From the NCBI RefSeq assembly GCF_016234775.1, contig NZ_JACRAH010000049.1, positions 1-64,000 of the forward strand: a DNA stretch of 64,000 nucleotides, in the 5' to 3' direction. Positions 61,421 through 64,000 of the stretch are shown piece after piece. The stretch comes from Aquabacterium sp. Its GTDB lineage: Bacteria; Pseudomonadota; Gammaproteobacteria; Burkholderiales; Burkholderiaceae_C. Below the pieces are notes generated by a model. That model was not told the DNA's origin. It saw nothing but the letters and a program-made list of their open reading frames with translations, and did no database searches. The position numbers and the translations under genes were made by a program. The number at the start of each line of letters is the position of its first letter. The stretch's first letter is position 1.

Positions 61421-64000
61421 TCAGACCAGCACCCGTTCGATGCCGCCGTTATTGGCCTTGGCCACGTACTCCGGCATCCAGTTGTCGCCCAGGATCTGCT
61501 TGGCCATCTCGACCACGATGTAGTCGGCTTCCAGCAAACCGTTGGCCGTGTCTTCACCGTAGCGGCTCAGGCCTTGCAGGCAAGCCGGGCAGGAGGTCAG
61601 GATCTTGACGTCTTCCTTCTCGCCGATCAGGCCCTTGCCGCGCAGTTCGGCCTCGCCCTTGCGGATCTCTTCTTCCTTGCGGAAGCGGATCTGCGTGGAG
61701 ATATCGGGGCGGTTCACGGCCAGGGTACCGGCTTCGCCGCAGCAGCGGTCGGACTTGATGACGCCATCGCCCACCAGGGCCTTGACGGTCTTCATCGGGT
61801 CCTGCAGCTTCATGGGCGTGTGGCAGGGGTCGTGGTACAGGAAGGCACCCTTGCTGTTGTTCAGCGTGATGCCCTTCTCGAGCAGGTACTCGTGGATGTC
61901 GATGATGCGGCAGCCCGGGAAGATCTTGTCGAACTGATAGCCCTGCAACTGGTCGTAGCAGGTGCCGCAGGACACGACCACCGTCTTGATGTCCAGGTAG
62001 TTCAGCGTGTTGGCCACACGGTGGAACAGCACCCGGTTGTCGGTGATCATTTTCTCGGCCTTGTCGAACTGACCGGCACCGCGTTGCGGATAGCCGCAGC
62101 ACAGGTAGCCCGGTGGCAGCACGGTCTGCACGCCGGCATGCCACAGCATGGCTTGCGTGGCCAGGCCGACTTGCGAGAACAAGCGCTCCGAGCCGCAACC
62201 AGGGAAGTAGAACACCGCCTCGGTATCGGCCGTGGTGCCCTTGGGGTTGCGGATGATGGGGACGTAGTCCTTGTCTTCGATGTCCAGCAAGGCGCGGGCG
62301 GTCTTCTTGGGCAGGCCACCCGGCATCTTCTTGTTGATGAAGTGGATGATTTCCTGCTTCAACGGGGCCTTGCCAACCGAGGCGGGCGGCGCGTCGGTCT
62401 GCTTGCGCGCCACCACCTTCATCACGTCATGCGCCACGCGTTGCAGCGGCATGGCCACATCAACCAGGGCTGTGCGGATCAGCTTGATCGTCTGCGGGTT
62501 GTTGGTGTTGAGCATGGCCATGCCTGCTGCACCGGCTGGGCGGAAGCTCTTCTTGCCCAGTTTGTTCAGCAGGTTGCGCATGGCCATCGACACGTCGCCG
62601 AAGTCGATCTTGACCGGGCAGGGCGTCAGGCACTTGTGGCAGACCGTGCAGTGGTCGGCCACGTCCTCGACCTCTTCCCAATGCTTGATGGACACGCCGC
62701 GGCGGGTCTGCTCTTCGTACAGGAAGGCTTCGACCAGCAGCGAGGTGGCCAGGATCTTGTTGCGCGGGCTGTAGAGCAGGTTGGCGCGCGGCACGTGGGT
62801 GGCGCACACCGGTTTGCACTTGCCGCAGCGCAGGCAGTCCTTGACGGAGGTGGCGATGTCGCCGATGTCCGACTGCTGCATGATCAGCGACTCGTGTCCC
62901 ATCAGGCCGAAGGAAGGCGTGTAGGCCTCGGTCAGGTCGGCGGCATGCACGTCATCGCCCAGGGCCTTCAGGGCGGCACCGCGCAGCAGCTTGCCCTTGT
63001 TGAAGCGGCCTTCAGGGTCCACCTTCTGCTTGTAGGCCGTGAAGTTGGCCATCTCGGCTTCCGTCAGGAATTCGAGCTTGGTGATGCCGATGCCGTGTTC
63101 GCCGGAGATCACGCCATCGAGCGAGCGGGCGAGCTTCATGATGCGGCCCACGGCTTCGTGCGCCGTTTGCAGCATCTCGTAGTTGTCGCTGTTGACGGGC
63201 AGGTTGGTGTGCACGTTGCCGTCGCCGGCGTGCATGTGCAGGGCCACCCACACGCGGCCACGCAGCACCTGCTTGTGGATGCGCTTGAGCTCGTCAACGA
63301 TGGTGCTCAGGGCCGCGCCGTTGAAGATCTTGGCGAGTTCATCGCGGATCTCGCGCTTCCAGCTGGCGCGGACGACCCAAGTCTGCAGCAGGTTGAACAC
63401 GGTGTCGCCGGCGGTGGGTGTGTAGGTGCCGTTGCGATGCTGTTCGTAGCCCAGTGCGACCAGTTGATCGCCCACTTGCGTCAAGGGGCTGTCGATGTGG
63501 TCGTACAGGAACTGCCAGCGAGCGCGTACCGCATTGAGTTGCGCCAGCGCGGCAGCGACCTTCTCGGCGAGCTGCTCGGGGCTGGGCAGTTCTTCGGCGT
63601 CTTCCACTTTGCCCATGGGCAGGTTGCCGCTTTGAACGAAGGCGGTCAGCGCATCGGCAATGGCCAGCTTGTTGCGCAGGCTCAGCTCGATGTTGATGCG
63701 CTCGATGCCCAGCGTGTACTCGCCCATGCGTGGCAGCGGGATCACCACGTCTTCGTTCACCTTGAAGGCGTTGGTGTGCTTGGCGATCGCGGCGGTGCGT
63801 TTGCGGTCGGCCCAGAACTTCTTGCGGGCATCGGCGCTCACGGCCACGAAGCCTTCGCCCGAGCGGCCATTGGCCAGGCGGATGACTTCGCTGGTGGCGC
63901 GGGCCACGCGGTCTTCGTCGTCACCGACGATGTCACCCACGAGCACCATCTTGGGCAGGGTGCCGCGCTTGCTCTTGGTGGCATAGCCGACGGCGCGCAG
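61421..64000 (-). CDS. FAD-linked oxidase / Fe-S oxidoreductase fusion (D-lactate dehydrogenase-like), 5' end outside window
   Basis: The frame is open to the window edge, so only the last 860 or so residues are seen. The visible part starts in an FAD-linked oxidase (DUF3683-type FAD/FMN-binding oxidoreductase), with HMHAGDGNVHTNLPVNSDN (substrate/FAD side) and GEHGIGITKLEFL. Then come two 4Fe-4S ferredoxin motifs, CLRCGKCKPVC and CTVCHKCLTPCP, and two CCG-type Fe-S domains with GCGSERLFSQV, CCGYPQRG, CGTCYDQL, CHTPMKLQDP and CCGEAGT. This is a GlcD/GlcF-like fusion. Oxidation of D-lactate or a related 2-hydroxy acid feeding the quinone pool is likely by family, not proven. A HIT gene follows in the same direction. 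Confidence 0.9.
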   Translation of the reverse strand: MRAVGYATKSKRGTLPKMVLVGDIVGDDEDRVARATSEVIRLANGRSGEGFVAVSADARKKFWADRKRTAAIAKHTNAFKVNEDVVIPLPRMGEYTLGIERINIELSLRNKLAIADALTAFVQSGNLPMGKVEDAEELPSPEQLAEKVAAALAQLNAVRARWQFLYDHIDSPLTQVGDQLVALGYEQHRNGTYTPTAGDTVFNLLQTWVVRASWKREIRDELAKIFNGAALSTIVDELKRIHKQVLRGRVWVALHMHAGDGNVHTNLPVNSDNYEMLQTAHEAVGRIMKLARSLDGVISGEHGIGITKLEFLTEAEMANFTAYKQKVDPEGRFNKGKLLRGAALKALGDDVHAADLTEAYTPSFGLMGHESLIMQQSDIGDIATSVKDCLRCGKCKPVCATHVPRANLLYSPRNKILATSLLVEAFLYEEQTRRGVSIKHWEEVEDVADHCTVCHKCLTPCPVKIDFGDVSMAMRNLLNKLGKKSFRPAGAAGMAMLNTNNPQTIKLIRTALVDVAMPLQRVAHDVMKVVARKQTDAPPASVGKAPLKQEIIHFINKKMPGGLPKKTARALLDIEDKDYVPIIRNPKGTTADTEAVFYFPGCGSERLFSQVGLATQAMLWHAGVQTVLPPGYLCCGYPQRGAGQFDKAEKMITDNRVLFHRVANTLNYLDIKTVVVSCGTCYDQLQGYQFDKIFPGCRIIDIHEYLLEKGITLNNSKGAFLYHDPCHTPMKLQDPMKTVKALVGDGVIKSDRCCGEAGTLAVNRPDISTQIRFRKEEEIRKGEAELRGKGLIGEKEDVKILTSCPACLQGLSRYGEDTANGLLEADYIVVEMAKQILGDNWMPEYVAKANNGGIERVLV

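Overview
The window reads as a chromosomal segment of a Gram-negative betaproteobacterium, most likely of the order Burkholderiales (a Comamonadaceae/Leptothrix/Aquabacterium-like lineage). The reasons are the high GC content with strong third-position bias, the two 'AQSSVT-YG' Burkholderiales-type porins, the orders mrcA//pilMNOPQ-aroK and ribF-ileS-lspA, lptM-lysA//cyaY, and the absence of phage, integrase or IS genes. This assignment is inference from gene content; no rRNA is present. Coding density is very high and no gene-free stretch exceeds about 280 bases.

Layout. 1-2.3 kb: the 3' end of argG (with an odd Lys/Ala tail) and ppnP, then a small secreted protein and a CsgG-like lipoprotein on the minus strand. 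2.3-7.8 kb: murB//yajQ, a retropepsin-like protease, an MBL hydrolase, rsuA, and a TetR/lipase pair. 8-12.6 kb: ribF-ileS-lspA. 12.7-15.4 kb: three membrane proteins (DUF2189, EamA, rhomboid). 15.5-20 kb: a four-gene operon coding for a GTP-cyclohydrolase-II-like protein (Urc1), a DUF1688 protein (Urc4), uracil phosphoribosyltransferase and cytosine deaminase. This is the URC-type uracil degradation gene set, with a good sigma-54 promoter match in front. 20.07 kb: tRNA-Leu(CAA). 20.3-22.6 kb: cysM, tusA-like, ruvB. 22.8-25.4 kb: two porins. 25.5-29.8 kb: lysA-lptM, cyaY, mrcA. 30-38 kb: pilMNOPQ, a large Ig-like-repeat lipoprotein, aroK. 38.2-42 kb: galU and valS. 42.3-45.3 kb: a stress-type operon (usp, YqjD/YqjE/YqjK-like, beta-CASP MBL protein). 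45.3-51.5 kb: a nitronate-monooxygenase-like gene, M48 protease plus YjgN, and a UvrD-type helicase. 51.5-53.4 kb: a NarL-type regulator and REC-kinase pair. 53.6-59.3 kb: a chemotaxis cluster (CheZ-like, CheY, CheA, CheW, secreted Cache protein, MCP). 59.3-64 kb: a PF10118 hydrolase//TetR pair, a HIT protein, and a large FAD/Fe-S oxidoreductase running off the end.

How the genes fit together. The cytosine/uracil operon forms a plausible nitrogen-scavenging route: CodA deaminates cytosine, Upp makes UMP, and Urc1 and Urc4 open and split the pyrimidine. The sigma-54 element would tie this to nitrogen limitation. The pil genes with PBP1A build the type IV pilus trans-envelope complex. The chemotaxis cluster has kinase, coupling protein, receptor, regulator and a candidate phosphatase, but no CheR or CheB. 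The most interesting parts are the URC operon, the CheZ-like and Cache parts of the chemotaxis cluster, the ArgG tail, the lipoprotein placed between pilQ and aroK, and two clear operator-like repeats.
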